Shown here: piece after piece, positions 1-13,795 of the stretch | How positions within the stretch are numbered: the stretch's first letter is position 1 | Layout: each line of letters opens with the position of its first letter | Assembly (NCBI RefSeq): GCF_010015445.1 | Contig: NC_053126.1 | Location: forward strand, 14,572,669-14,636,668 | Origin: Perca fluviatilis | Lineage: Eukaryota > Chordata > Actinopteri > Perciformes > Percidae | Length of the DNA stretch: 64,000 bases | Direction: 5' to 3' | The notes under the pieces: generated by a model | Told to the model about the DNA's origin: nothing | What the model saw: only the letters and a program-made list of their open reading frames with translations | Databases searched by the model: none | Made by a program: the position numbers and the translations under genes

Positions 1-36
<36 letters not shown>

Positions 37-52
37 ACACACACACACACAT
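1..52. repeat. (CA)n microsatellite at the window edge
   Basis: AC dinucleotide tract interrupted once by AT; it continues off the left edge. No coding signal. Confidence 0.95.
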
Positions 53-981
<929 letters not shown>

Positions 982-1342
982 ATGACTTGGACGGCAAACA
1001 GTTGTTTTGTCACTCTGACCATTCTGTTTCTGTGGCGAGTGGAAGAAATAGCAGAAGCCTGCAGCTGCGCCCCAGTGCATCCTCAGCAGGCGTTTTGCAA
1101 CTCAGATGTTGGTAAGTTGATTTAGTGAGTAAAATGAATGCATGTACGTATTTGGTCAATATATGTTTGAATATAGGTTCGTTCGAGTTATTTCTGACAA
1201 AGAATCTGTAAATGCTGAGAGGGAAACTTCCCCTACTCTTGTGTTTACAATTACAGGGGGAGGAGGATGGAATTTTCTGTCTCTCAATCTTTCTTTCCAC
1301 TGCCCTCCTGTCTTTTTCCTCTCTTCTCTCTCTCTCTCTCCC

Positions 1343-1389
<47 letters not shown>

Positions 1390-4300
1390 AATCATCTGTT
1401 GAAATTCTCTTAGTCTTGATACTGACAGAAATGTACTCTATCTCATTTGTAGTGGTGGAATGTAACCAAACACATTTACTGAACTACTGTATTTAAGTGC
1501 TAATTCAAGATACTTTACTTGAGTATATCTATTTTATCTTACTTTGTATTCTACTTCACAACACATCTTAGAGACAAATATTGTACTTTTTACTCTACTA
1601 GATTTATCTGAAAGCTTTAGTTACTTTTTAGATTACAATTTATCACACCATTCCTGTCCAGTTAAAACCATGCATCTCCAGTGTTGATTTTGAAAGTTTG
1701 TGATAAGCTAAAGAAGAATGAAGTGTTCCTTTATGTGTTGAGAAAATTCTCCTTCTTCTTAAGCTAAATGAACTATTTATAAATCTTCCTGGATCAGATG
1801 GAAAATTCATCGTCACAAAGCTGAAAACAGAGCATGACAGAGCGGACACCATGAAGTGTTGACTTTTATTTTATTTTTTTAGATATATGTATTTCTCACA
1901 GGGCAAACATATGATTCATTTATAGAATATGATGCCTTGCTTTAGATAAAGCTACCCAACAGTATATAAAGTAGTTAGAATCAGCACAACCTTAAACATC
2001 TACAGCAATAAAATGCAAGATACACATTAATGCAGAAGTAATATTAATCCAAAAGCATCATATGTATTGGTAAAACAAAATTATTAATACAAGATTTCTT
2101 ACATAAGCACTTGTGCCACATAATTGCCTGTTTATTGAGGCTGATCAGAGTAACTGTGTGGAGTGTATGTTTCAGAGAAGAGGACAGCACAGACATGATA
2201 GTATCTCATCCTGGTGAGTAAACTAAGGATCAAGTAGCTTAATGCTCATCATGATGATGCAAACAAAATGACTCCTCCCATCCTCAACTCAATGGTTGAG
2301 AGGTGTTTGGTGCACTTCCTTAATGACTACTAAATGGCTATTTAATTTGCTCTTTCTCAAAGGTCATGTGGATCCTTTCCCTCTTATTTTTCACCTATTA
2401 CAAAACACTGCTTGTTGCTGCCTTCAACACAGGCCTTAAGCTAACGGGAGTCCCAACAGTGAGCAGCTTGTGTAGCTATTTAAATTGGTGGTTTGCTGAG
2501 GGTCTTTTTTCTTGGTTGTGAGCTGGCTGAGTGTGTGTTATGTATACAGAAGCTGACTTATTCAAAGGTTTCTCTTTACCATTGGATTCCATGCCTCTGG
2601 AGGGTGAAGAAACCACATTATCCTGCTGAAGAGTTTACTGTAAAGGAAAGTCTTGATTTCTCAGCAGTTCCTTTTACCCTTCTCATTGAGATAATTTAAA
2701 AATGTTGCCACTTCTCAAATGCAGCCAGGTAGCTCATGTAAGACACTTGAAGAGAGTGAAGGAAGTTAGCTAAGATGACATTTAACTTAGGTTTAACTAC
2801 TTGTTACAAATATCACAGTATCAAAGGGTATAGGATATAGTATAGACTACTACTACTACTACTACTACTACTAACTAAGTAAATGTATTCCAATAGTCTT
2901 ACTTTTGTATTGAAACAGACTGATGACATATGATATATATTTTCAGTTCTCTTGAACATAATAGTAAATACACTAAATCAACTCTCTTATTTCAACACAG
3001 TGGGACAATGTCTAACCTTTGGCATGAAAATAACATTATTTTTCTTATTATTATTAACACTTTAAGTGCTTGTTTTTTTTCCTTTCTCCACAGTACAAAT
3101 ACAGACATTTTTAAATTCCATTCTAGATGCAGGGTTTTAATTATTTGTTCAGGTAGAGGGCACAGGGATTTATCTGTGGATTGATTTAAACCTAAGGTGC
3201 TGATAGTCATCAGAACTTCCAGACTAATTCATTTCATCAGTAAGGTCAGATCCTAACATGACTTTAACCCTCCTGCTCCTGCTTCAGCACCATGGATAGA
3301 CCCTCCTACTTATGTAACATAAACCACCATTACCACCACTGGCCAAAAGGTTCTTGATACCAAAGAATGTTCATTTGTGATGTTATTGGCAGGCAAAGTC
3401 ACTGGTGGCTCCATAGAAAATATATGGGTGGCCAACTTTGCGAAATTATGAATTGCTATGTTGAGCTGGCACATTCAAAATGAAAGTCATTATCTACCAT
3501 AGCTCTGGCTTTACTCTGCAGGCTTCCCCTTCTAGCTTCTGGTCTATTAGTATGTAAACAATATTTGTATGGTATTTGCATGCTGTTAATGCACAGTAAG
3601 ACATTGCCTTGAGGAACCCATACTGTCAAAAAGTTTACTGAAGTGAAAGTACTTAAGTTGCACGGACGTAGAGTTAGTCAGAGTGTCAAGAGTCAACGGA
3701 AAATTACTCAAAAACATGAGTAGCTTGCAAACTTAGTCTTACAAGTGAAACTCTGAAAAATAAGGAAGAAGAGTCAGTCAAAGTTTGCAGAAATTGCGAT
3801 TTGCAATGTCAGCTTTAAATATAGTTTGTTACTATATAAAGTATAGTTGTTGTGGAAGACAAAGTCATGATACAGTTAAGAATAGAGGTAAAAGTACAAA
3901 TCCTAATGTACAGTATAAGTAGACTGCAGTGTAAAACCATTAATTTAAAAGTCTGATCAAAGCAAACTGTAGATTTTAACTGGTTAGTTTCCACCTCTGC
4001 CCCTAGTTGACCTCAGCTTACTGTATTTTAATAAAGCCTGGCCTATTTCTCTCTTCATATACTAGAGTAAACAAAAACAAAATACCAGCTATAGTTGCAA
4101 ACATGTACAGTAGTTCCATATGAAATCTTTCCTCATTAATGGAAATCCATCCCTTTGGGTTCTTGGCTTAGGCAAAGGAATACACGGGCGGTCATATGCT
4201 GCGCTCATTATGTATTTGCAGTTTATTTCACAATTCTCTGTGATTCTAGAGTGTACCACTTTTGTGAACAAGGAAAGCGAATCATTTCAGATTATGAAAG

Positions 4301-7300
4301 AGAGCCAGCTTTCTAACACGACTTCTGGTACAATCACAGCCCCTGCACAGCAAACAGAGTTGCCATTAAAACCAGACTGAATGTGTGCATGCTCTCTCAA
4401 CGGCCGCTTTAAACTCCAGGGTGGATAATGCATTGCATCAATCTGTCCAGCAGGTTCATTTAATGTGCTCTTTGATTTCATAATTTTATGAAGAGAAACC
4501 TACCTGTTGGGATGTGGGCAGAGAAAGAGTAAACATTCAAATGGCAAATAAACATTAAAAATGTGATGCCAGAAAGACAAACCATTACCATATTTCAACA
4601 ATGAGGTTTTAAACTAATTTCATTTTTAAGTATAGTAAATAAATAGACAATGGTGGGTAAACCCATGTATGCTTGGAGAGTGTTACCATGAGTCAGTTTG
4701 AATTTGTAGTTTAGTTTTTCTTGTTCAAAGTCTGACTACTTTGTGGCTTCTCAGAGAGGGAAATGGATGTACAGGCCCTGCAATTACATGACATGCCTTT
4801 GCTTTCTTCTCTTTTTCTCTTTATTTTCTAAACTAAAACTTTAAACTCCCATGACCACAATACTTCATACAAAATGATGTGTTTATTGTTTGAGTTACTA
4901 GAAAATGAGATGGTTCCTTTAGTTGCCAGCTTTCTGAAACTTGTGATTTTTGTAGGGCTTGGTCAGCCTGTTCCAGAAAACCTCTTCATGTCCTGTGAGA
5001 ATTAGGTATACACTGTAAATCAGTACAGAAAATTTAGGTCTTTATTAGGAATAGGCATCAGAACTTGTTTTGGATTTTTTTTTTTTTTATTATTGTTTAT
5101 GACTTAACTAGCTGGAATGTGGATGTTTTGCAAATAATGAATGGAAGAAAATATCTTTTAGAATTTGTCTATTTTAAGCATGCTGCATGGAATTTAAAGA
5201 GCTTACCCTCTCCCTCAAAAATTTGTTTTTCTTTCTTTTGTTTTTTTAAAATATTGTACATATTTATTGCCCTACTTTACACTAGTAGAAGGAGAAGTGA
5301 TCTGTGTGGGATTCTGCACACTCAGGTGAAGGGGATTACCACTAATCCACTTTGTAGCCAAAGAAGTTGGAGAGTTTCTTTGCACTACTCGCTCAAAGTG
5401 TTTTTTTGATGTGTAAACCATCTTCACTGTTGTAGAGAATCACTCGGTGCAGTTTGTCATTCTAAATCAGGCCTGCAGTGTACAGCTTGTTTGTCAGTAT
5501 ATCTGCTACTTCACAGCAGCCCTGCAGCACACAGAAAAAAAACACACAGCTTGCATACTCCGTATTTTGCACATTTTCCTGGCTACAAACTAAATCCTCC
5601 CCCTCTCCGTTGTGCTCTCTACCTCCTCTTCTCCCTGTCAACTTGTATGTTTGTGATAGTATTGCTTTGAAAGGCTGTCTTCTCCCTGTACACAAGAAAC
5701 AGGCTACCTCTGCAATGTGACTGCTATTCCTGTCCCGTTCTCTCCTCTGTTCCCCTGCTCTTTAAGGGTCGACTCTTTAGACCCTTAAAAGGAGATATTC
5801 TCTAAGCCTCTATTGTCATTGAATTAGGGCACATGGCCCGCAGCTTCATACCTTTGTCATATAAAAAGCAAATGAAAAGGCTTAAACTTATTTGGTAAGG
5901 AAGTGGGCTGGTGATGGTCTGAGGCATTCAGAAGCTGCCACCTAGAGAAAGCAAGGACTTGAACTCTGACTTCAGAGAGAACATCTGGTTAACACTAACT
6001 CTGTCGCTGGTCTCCTCCGCTTAACAGCTTGATTTTGAATATGATTTTGTAAGTGTAGTAATCACTGCATGATTCCAGTAATCCACAGGTATTTATCTAT
6101 GATTGGCATATAAATAATAATAAACTGTACTTCAGTACTTGGATTCACATGACAGAGGCAGTGATTGTGAAACACATGAGTCATAAGTTTTTGTTGAATA
6201 CTCACAATTTGAGCTTGGGCTTCTTCGTGTGGCTTTGATGAAATTTTTCCACTTGAACTGTTAGATTTTTTCCCCCGTCCAGACCTCTCTGAATCTGGAA
6301 CTTCAGAGTGCGAGAGAGAGAGAGGGGGAGAGAGAGAAGGGGGAAGGCAGAGGTTGATTTGCATTTCAGCACCTCTATCCAGACAGAGAGGTAGGCCGGC
6401 AGAGAGACCTGGCGAAGGGGAGCATTCTAGTTCAGCTTTTCAGAGATTGCTGACTGGCTTCCTCCTGTGTCGGCCCAGGAGCCTGGGAGCAGGCAGCACA
6501 CATTCTTCTCTCTGATTGCAGCTGATGAAACACTCATGTTGCCTCTGTCTTCCCAGCACCTGGCACATGCAAACTCCTCAGATCCAAGCCACAGCAATGT
6601 GTTGTGGCCGACTCCAGCATGCCGAACCTGGGCTAGGCTTAGATCAGATACAGACAGGCCCAGATCCTGTTCAGTTTTAACATGACAAAAGTGTTTGAAT
6701 TTGAAACTTTGCCTTTTTAAACAGAATGCATGTAAATGTGGGTTGTTTTTGTCTCTTTCCAGTTATCAGGGCAAAGGTAGTTGGAGAGCAGTTGGTTGAT
6801 GCTGGCAATGACATCTATGGAAACTCCATCAAGCGTATCAAGTATGACATCAAACAAATCAAGGTATGTGGGATAAAGCTATTGTTTTCATGTTTGGGTA
6901 TACACTTAATTCCCAATATGAATCTAAATGTTCTTTCCTCTGTTTGAATTGTCAGATGTTCAAAGGTCCCACCCATGTTTTCGATGCTATCTACACTGCT
7001 CCCACCTCAGCCGTGTGTGGAGTGACTCTGGAGAATAATGGCACGGAGTATCTTCTCACAGGTACAACTTTTTCCACATTACAAATCACACATTATAAAA
7101 AACATAACAAATTAAATTAGTTTTCATGTGGCCGGGTTGGCTCAGTGGGTAGAGCAGGCACACATATGCTGAGAGGTTTATGCCTCGACGCAGAGGTCCA
7201 GGGTTTGAATCCGACCTGTGACGATTTCCTGCATGTCTTCCCCCCCTCTCTCTCTCTCCCCTTTCTCACCTAGCTGTCCTGTCAAAAAAAAAAAAAAGGC

Positions 7301-7832
7301 GGAAAAGCCCAAAGAAATAATCTTTTTAAAAATTAGTTTTCATGTCATTTAATGCACTTTCCTTCATCTACAGGCAAACTGCATGCTGATGGGACGATGC
7401 ATATCGCAGTGTGTGACTTCATTGAGCCCTGGGAGGCCACGAGTGCCACCCAGAAGAAGAGCCTGACTCAGCGCTATGAAATGGGCTGTGATTGCAAGGT
7501 AGAAAAGTTGATGCATATACAATAGTTGAAGTAGAATTCCCCACTGCTGAAGTACCACAAACTAAAATAGTCTTGAAAATTGCATTGTTTGTTGTAAATT
7601 TAATCCCCAACTGGTTCTCCTCTCCGACCCTAAGATCACCCGCTGCCGCTTCATACCCTGCATGATCAGCAGCCCGGCGGAGTGCCTGTGGACGGACTGG
7701 TTGATTGAGAAGACATACAATGGAGGGCAGGCCAAACACTTTGCTTGTATCAAGAGGAGTGATGACTCTTGTGCCTGGTACAGAGGGGAAGCACAACCTA
7801 AAAGGGATTTCCTGGACATCGAAGACCCTTAA
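982..7832 (+). CDS. timp2: Tissue inhibitor of metalloproteinases 2 (five exons, complete)
   Basis: Coding exons 982-1111, 6763-6863, 6956-7061, 7374-7498 and 7635-7832 sum to 660 nt (219 aa plus TAA); all introns are GT-AG and the phases agree. Residues 1-26 form a signal peptide ending EIAEA. The mature protein starts [13 protein letters not shown], whose free N-terminal Cys (residue 27) chelates the metalloproteinase zinc in this family. All 12 cysteines expected for the six TIMP disulfides are present. The motif NDIYGN, the block [12 protein letters not shown] and the C-terminus FLDIEDP point to TIMP2 rather than TIMP1/3/4; human TIMP2 has 220 aa. It is a secreted inhibitor of matrix metalloproteinases, and TIMP2 also takes part in proMMP2 activation with MT1-MMP. 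The ATG at 982 has A at -3. Which teleost paralogue (a or b) this is cannot be decided here. Confidence 0.97.
1322..1384. repeat. (CT)n low-complexity tract
   Basis: Pyrimidine-rich CT repeat with a few interruptions, in timp2 intron 1. Confidence 0.9.
1452..1655. repeat. Interspersed repeat rich in TACTTTACTT / AAGTACT motifs
   Basis: It begins with a GGTGGAATGTAACC block and continues with degenerate TACTTTACTTGAGTAT and GTACTTTTTACTC motifs. I recognise this as a very common percomorph interspersed repeat, but I cannot assign its class from sequence. Related motifs occur at about 39105-40295. Confidence 0.55.
2846..2873. repeat. (ACT)n microsatellite
   Basis: About nine perfect ACT units. 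Confidence 0.9.
7114..7345 (+). mobile_element. tRNA-derived SINE with perfect 16-bp target-site duplications
   Basis: The body spans 7130-7329 in timp2 intron 3. It has a pol III A box (TGGCTCAGTGGGTAGAGC) near 7138 and a B box (GGTTTGAATCC) near 7203, followed by a pyrimidine-rich segment and an A-run. It is flanked by two identical 16-bp direct repeats, AAATTAGTTTTCATGT, at 7114-7129 and 7330-7345. This is the signature of LINE-mediated retroposition. It is not a functional tRNA gene because no cloverleaf can be closed. Confidence 0.92.
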
Positions 7833-7895
7833 CTCAACCACTGTCCAGTAGTCTGAGGATGTCTTAGATACTAAGATACAAATACCAAAAACACA

Positions 7896-7901
7896 AATAA
7901 A
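7896..7901 (+). terminator. Proximal timp2 poly(A) signal AATAAA
   Basis: Canonical AATAAA 64 nt after the timp2 stop codon. Mammalian TIMP2 uses several poly(A) sites, so a short isoform ending here is plausible. Confidence 0.5.
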
Positions 7902-8974
7902 TACACAAGTCAAATTCTTATTTTGTTTTAGTCATAATGTGTGTGCTCTGTGGTGAGATTGTTTTTATTTGCAGGATTTGGTATGTTTTTAATCAAGCAC
8001 TTTTAGACACTTCTACCCCTAAATCCAAAGCACTTCCTCATAAACCACTTCTCCCTCAGCTTTTTTTTCAGCTATTAATTTACCTTTTGAACCAAAGGTA
8101 TCGTTTAGAGTGAACTATAATTCTATAATGCAACACATACACAGCTATAACTCAAAGTGTAACAATTCTGTGAATCTGTGTGTTCATTAATAACATTAGC
8201 TGGCAATCGGGGCCTTGATTTGTGACAGCAGAGCTATCCGGGATCTAGTGCCACCTGTTGCCTTTCCTGCATAAGATTCTTTCTTGTACGAAGTATGCAA
8301 AACTCTCCCCCACCCTGTTTTTTTTAAAGGTGTGGCAAACCGGTTTCACTTAAGCACAATCTGTGCTTTTGCTATTTGTTTTCTTTAAATAATCCTGAAT
8401 AGACAAGAAAGCACTTTGAACACAATTGCCACAGCAGTCATATTTTGTCTCTTATGAAAAATGTCTGAAAAGAGGATTGAATCCTCAAATTTGTATTTTT
8501 TTTTCTATATATTACTGCTCTTCTCTTTGTAATGCTTTAGTGTAAGAACATTTTATTTAAGGTTATATGATCCACCATATTCTATTGAAAATAGACCACA
8601 TTTTGATACTTTTTTGTGACTAGTGACAACATTGGTATTGTATAAAGAGAAGACCAACTATTTTAACAGTTTTATAAAAATACACACATTTTATGTTCAG
8701 GTCAAATTGTAAGCTTAAATGTTAACTGTCTGACTGGCTCGTCCTTTAGGACAGTCAGTGGGTTAAAGAACATATTGTAACCAATCATCCATTTACACTA
8801 CATGCAGAGCCTTTGATATGATATATGACTTTAATGATTAATATAAGAGTGTAAAAAGATTCCTTATTTGAAACTGTAGTCAAGTATGATGTCTTGTGCT
8901 GGTTTCACATGAGACTTTTGAGATGATTTTGCATGCATGTCCAGCTGAAACAATTCTGTACATTTGACTATTAT

Positions 8975-8980
8975 ATTAAA
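8975..8980 (+). terminator. Candidate distal timp2 poly(A) signal ATTAAA
   Basis: ATTAAA followed by GT-rich sequence, about 1.15 kb after the stop codon. It would give the longer of two timp2 3' UTRs. Inference only. Confidence 0.3.
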
Positions 8981-9848
8981 TGCCAAACCCTGTTTTGATG
9001 TTTGTACTGGTTATTTTGACATCAATGTGTGCCGATTAACAAGACTCCAGCATTCAGTTTTTATCACTAATTCCAAAGGATTTCAATTAATCAAAGAATC
9101 AGAGTGGCTTTGTTTAATAGTTGTGTACTTACAATACACCAATTTTGGTTTTAAGTGACTGACACTGAACTCATATTAGTCCAAACACACACATGCTGCA
9201 GAGAGAACAGTACTAGGCCTACTTTTGTTCAAGGGAGGCATACAGCAGACACAAAACTTAAGCAAAATTTTCAAGTTATTGAATCAATATTTAATAGACT
9301 TAATAGAGGCATGTATAGTAGTTACAGTAGCCTAACTGCTTTGCTACACTTCAACAGCGATCTGCTGCCGCTTAGTGGAGACAACAGCATGCAACATTCA
9401 CAGACCTTGTACGAGCCTATATCCATGTGCTAAAATGTGCAATTAGAAAATTATACTCTCAGGATTTCACTAGGCCTATATTAAATAATTATATATATTG
9501 CTAGATAGTTATTGTAATCTGGTCATGGTTTAAATGCAACCGCAATCTTTTCTTTGATTCTACTGTAAGAGGACTGACTTCTGCGCTATACTAGTTTTAG
9601 TTCACTCGAGTCTACATAAATCTGCGGGCATTTTATGATAACCAAATATTTGGTAAAATCAATAGGGAAATTGACACGAGAGAACTGCAATTTAATTCCT
9701 CGAGTGAGTTTAATGTGAGCGAGAGCAGCTTCGCCTAACATAACTGCAGCATACAATCGAGGATTTATCGGCCCTCTTTGATGTTACATAAAAAATTAAC
9801 AATGTATCGCGCCGATAGCATCAATGGTAAACAGCGCTGGCTGGAAGT

Positions 9849-9933
9849 CACGTGCGGTTCTCTCCCAACAGCGTTAGTTTAAACGCTGATTGGCTGAACC
9901 TTTCAGCTACGGCGTGACCTGATCTCCGATTGG
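9849..9933 (+). promoter_or_regulatory. usp36 promoter elements (E-box, inverted CCAAT boxes)
   Basis: A perfect CACGTG E-box lies at 9849-9854. Inverted CCAAT boxes (ATTGG) lie at 9889-9893 and 9929-9933 in good NF-Y context. The region is locally CpG-richer than its surroundings and has no TATA box, as expected for a housekeeping promoter. It ends about 130 nt before the donor of the presumed noncoding first exon. Confidence 0.65.
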
Positions 9934-9959
9934 CCTTTCATCACTGTCAATCATTGTTG

Positions 9960-10060
9960 TCGCCGCCCTTTGATAATGCAGCATGGGCGAAAATACCAGA
10001 CCCAAGAGCTGAGGAAACGGACCCCTCTACTGTAAACGTTTTTGGGCAATTGAAGAAAAG
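9960..10060 (+). other. usp36: Presumed usp36 noncoding exon 1
   Basis: The donor AAAAG|GTGAGC at 10060/10061 follows the CCAAT/E-box promoter. The next exon begins after TTTCCCTGCAG at 13782, 13 nt before the usp36 ATG, so a separate 5' UTR exon is required. The 5' boundary is a guess. An ATG at 9983 would open a nine-codon upstream reading frame if it is transcribed. Confidence 0.6.
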
Positions 10061-13000
10061 GTGAGCGAACAAACGCCTTTTGGATGTACTATTTGTTAGC
10101 ATCAGCATGATGTAACGTTAGTTAAAAAAAACAGACAGAATGTGGCGGCTAGGGATTGTTAGCCACCTGGACGCCGAGATGCTAACCCACATTGCAACAC
10201 TGAGGGAGGCTAGAGGCTCTCGCCACGTTAAGTTAGCTCGCTGGCTAATTTGCTGCTGCTACTGTCAAGCTTAAAAAGACAGAAACGATACAGCGGACAT
10301 GACCAATAATTAAACATAGAAGGACAGAGGTATATATCGAGGTAATAACGACGTTTTGTCCTCAAACTTGAGACAGTTCAGGTCGACATTAACGTTAGCT
10401 GTGGTCGATGTTAGCAACATAGCATTGAAGCTATGATGAGTGGCCCTAAGAGTAGACTCTAGCTGATGTACAGAGGCTGCCCGGCTAGTGGAGTCGATAA
10501 CGATAATTACGAACCAGGGAACTGAAAAACTGTCAAATCAGGCAGCTAAGTAGTTGTCTAATCAGGCAATAACAACGAAGGGATGAAGTGACCGCAATAG
10601 CTGTGCTGCCTTCAGGTGCTCCCTATAAAGTCCATCGTTCGCCTTTTTAGTCTACGAGTGATACTTGTGATTTTAGATGCTTATTGGTATCTAAATAGTC
10701 TTTGCGATTTGGTTGCTGTCGTTGTCATTTCAACATTAACTGGCCCAGCCGCTTTATTTGTATCAGCACAATTGCGTTAATTAAATAATTTGCCGAAATA
10801 AAATAATTCTCTCTATGATTTAGGACGATAGTAGAAAGTATTATAGGTTAATCGGTTCGGTCTATTTTACTGGTAGCTGTTGTCTCCCTGTTCACACATT
10901 GTTTCTCGACCCCTGTTGTTGCTGCAACACCGCATTTACAAGATAACTTCTAATTAGTCTTTTTTTCTAGTCTATAGGTTTGCACACAAATACATGGGCT
11001 TGAAATGAATGAAGGAAACGATTCTTAAAAAATAGAAAAAAAATCTTGGATATTCACCGACATCTTTTTGGATGGGCCACTTAAATATATTGTATCTCTC
11101 GGAAAACGTAGGCGTACTGTATTGGTCCTAATATGAAATGCTAATGCATCTTTGCCAGAAACCTAGGAAAATGCTTTGGTTTGGTTTTCTTGCTGATATT
11201 TGGCCTGTGATTAAATCATTGCATTTATTTCTACAAGTTCAAGAAAACATTGACACCACCTCCATTGCTGTATATAAGCATGTTAGTGTGAGGCATAACT
11301 GCAAAATATGAGACAAGCTGATTATAGTAACATAAATTTATATTATAAAGACAAATACATGTGATGGACAGAGAGCTGTGACATTAATAGTCATTATGTC
11401 ACTAGACTACATAAAAGTGAGACTTGTTTTCATATTGAGAGGTCATTACATATTACATACAGCCATTGCTTGAAATAGCTTAACAGGAGAGTATGGTTAT
11501 ACCTGAATGCAAAACTCTTAAAATGTCTGTATTTTCGGGACATACAGTGATTTGACGTCCTCATTGGTGGTGGTATTCAAACATGGACAGAAGAGGCAGT
11601 AAGTCCAGCCGCAGGCTTGCCAGACAAAAAATGATCCAACAGAAGGTGCCGAGCTAGGTGTAATGTAAATAATAATGTTTTAACCATCCACATCTGAAGG
11701 TGACATCTTTCGTCATTTCCCACGCGTGATTCCGCTCTCAAGATCTCATGCCAGGTGGCGACTATCCATCTCATGTTACCCGATGTAATTTCATACTGTA
11801 TGTAAGCTGGATTTGACAGTTGACCATATACTCTATCTATGCATGGATATTGGCACTTGTAGCCTCAGCTAATATCCATGCATATATCACTATTTGTGAA
11901 TGGCTCATATCACCTTACAGCATCAGAAAAATCAGAACTACCCCTTTTTAATGACACTATTTCAGATACTTGCTTATTGTTGCTCCTTGTCACTGCTAAG
12001 ACATTCCAAATGCAAACCTTAACATTAGAAAGTTTCTTTGGGCTACACCAGATAAAATGACTAGTTGTCCAAACATAGAATTCTGATTAAACACGTGTGT
12101 TGTGGTCACTGTATCCATGTCGCTCCCTGCTCCTGCAGTTAGCTGCGTCCCTGTGTGCTGTTTGGTTTTATAGTCGTGTCAGTGAAGGTCAGCGTGCCCT
12201 TGTGCATTCAATGCATGTTCAGACCTCCTTCCCTCTGCACAACGTCACTGCCCACTCTGATGAACACCACTCTTGTGGTGCTCCATGCCTTTGGTGTTTT
12301 AGTGTCGTACTATTACATCTACATGATGTAATGCTTTTACTTTTAGGAGGGTTTGTTGTGTTTGGGGCACCTCAGCTACACCCTGAGTAAAGTGAGGCGA
12401 TAGGAGACTGAATGATTTGTTCACTCACTCTTCGGTCAGCATTGAACACATTTTGCCAGCCTGCTGCCTTTTGTAGAAAATAACACGTCAGAAGTCATTC
12501 ACTGGGCTGACTCTGGCAGACGATTGTTGTTATCTACACTGTAATGGTCCTTTTTAGTGCACTCAGCTACACTGTATTTAAAGGGACGGCAGACTGCCAA
12601 TGTTTTAATTTGATGATATACAGCTTTACTGAAGAAGCATGCCAATTGGTGGAAGATAACAATACAAACATTGATGCAGGCAAAATAAATGATAAGAATT
12701 TGACCTGGCAGTTAACAGCAACTGTTAACACCTCATGTGCTCTAAATGATCGTCCTCTCCTTATCTCATACACTCTTCGCCACCCGATGTTACCAATGTC
12801 TGCTGTCTTGCATAACTGTGGGGACAGCTGCCAAGACCCAGCTGGCTCCTCGGATGCATTCAGTCTTTATATCTCTTGTGGAGCCACGTCAGGATACATG
12901 GCCTGGGGAGGGTGTTATTGGGCACTTAAGTGATTATCTGAGAGATACATTTAACATTTATTTGATCAACTTAAGGTTTGATTTTGGTTCTGTTTAGCTC

Positions 13001-13107
13001 AGAGGACCATTAAAACTGCCACAATACGTTTAAAATCCCTACACATTAACCATGTCATAGAAAAAGATAGTCAAGGTACTGTCAGATGCTTTTGAATAGG
13101 GTGGGGA

Positions 13108-13316
13108 CCTAATAGAATATACTTTATTGTCCCCTAGGGGAAATTTGTCATGGACTCAAGAGTGCGTAGTACATAGTAATAGTAGCTGCCATTACAGACA
13201 ATAAATACACATACAAATACAAATAACAGCTAAAAAAAACATACACATAGGCTACATACACACAGAAATAAAAAATGCAGAACACCAAGTTATTGCACAC
13301 TTCTCAGGACATGAGG
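13108..13316 (-). mobile_element. Minus-strand non-LTR retrotransposon/SINE 3' tail
   Basis: The segment TACTTTATTGTCCCCTAGGG followed by GAAATTTGTCATGGAC is the reverse complement of a 3' tail I recognise as widespread in fish retroposons (ending ACAATAAAGTA). No coding part is seen, so it is a 5'-truncated copy. Confidence 0.5.
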
Positions 13317-13367
13317 TGACATGTCCTTTTGGGAAATGAGTGCCATTTGTTTTGTGCTGCTTCATGT

Positions 13368-13737
13368 GGGCCTAGTAGAGCTGGGCAATATATCGATATT
13401 ATATCGATATTGTGATATGAGACTAGATCTCGTCTTAGATTTTGGATATCGTGATATGAAATAAGTGTTGTCTTTTCCTGGTTTTAAAGGCTGCATTGCA
13501 GTAAAGTGATGTCATTTTCTGAACTTACCAGACTGTTGTAGCTGTTCTATTATTTGCCTTTACCCACTTAGTCATTATATCCACATTACTGATGATTATT
13601 TATCAAAAATCTCATTGTGTAACTATTTTGTGAAACCACCATTAGTCAACACTACAATATCGTGGCGATATCGAGGTATTTGGTCAAAAATATCGTGGTA
13701 TTTGATTTTCTCTATATCGCCCAGCCCTAGGGCCTAG
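13368..13737. mobile_element. hAT-type MITE, copy 1, with perfect 8-bp TSD
   Basis: The body is 13376-13729 (354 bp), with ends TAGAGCTGGGCAATAT and, inverted, TAGGGCTGGGCGATAT. The direct repeat GGGCCTAG at 13368-13375 and 13730-13737 is a perfect 8-bp target-site duplication, the hAT hallmark. It has no coding capacity. The internal sequence is near-identical by eye to the copies at 42961 and 45968. It lies in usp36 intron 1, 53 nt before the exon 2 acceptor. Confidence 0.92.
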
Positions 13738-13795
13738 TGAAGTGAATAATTTATGACACTGACAATCCAACTTTCCCTGCAGTGATGTTCCAACA

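Larger units (their letters stand above)
1112..6762 (+). other. timp2 intron 1 (5.65 kb)
   Basis: Starts GTAAGT and ends TTTCCAG. It contains a (CT)n tract, a (ACT)n tract and an interspersed repeat at about 1452-1655. I see no other exon in it on either strand. The open frames inside are short and without splice or family support. Confidence 0.85.
7833..9838 (+). other. timp2 3' UTR and timp2-usp36 intergenic DNA
   Basis: AT-rich and without coding signal. It probably carries the timp2 3' UTR up to about 9000 and then intergenic sequence. No tRNA, repeat with clear ends or minus-strand gene seen. Confidence 0.7.
10061..13782 (+). other. usp36 intron 1
   Basis: About 3.7 kb between the noncoding exon and coding exon 2. 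It holds a LINE-type tail (about 13108-13316) and a hAT-type MITE (13376-13729). A 129-codon open frame at 12544-12933 has no recognisable family or splice support and is not called. Confidence 0.7.

Noticed and set aside
3640..4010. Repeat related to the AAGTAC-rich elements
   Set aside because: Only scattered short motifs match; no ends or consistent alignment could be established by eye.
7130..7215. tRNA gene
   Set aside because: A and B boxes are present but the cloverleaf does not close, and the unit is flanked by target-site duplications, so it is a SINE.
7419..7913. 164-codon minus-strand open frame
   Set aside because: It overlaps timp2 exons 4-5 and the intron between them; it is an antisense shadow.
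12544..12933. 129-codon plus frame in usp36 intron 1
   Set aside because: No recognisable domain, no promoter or splice context, and AT-rich composition like the intron around it.
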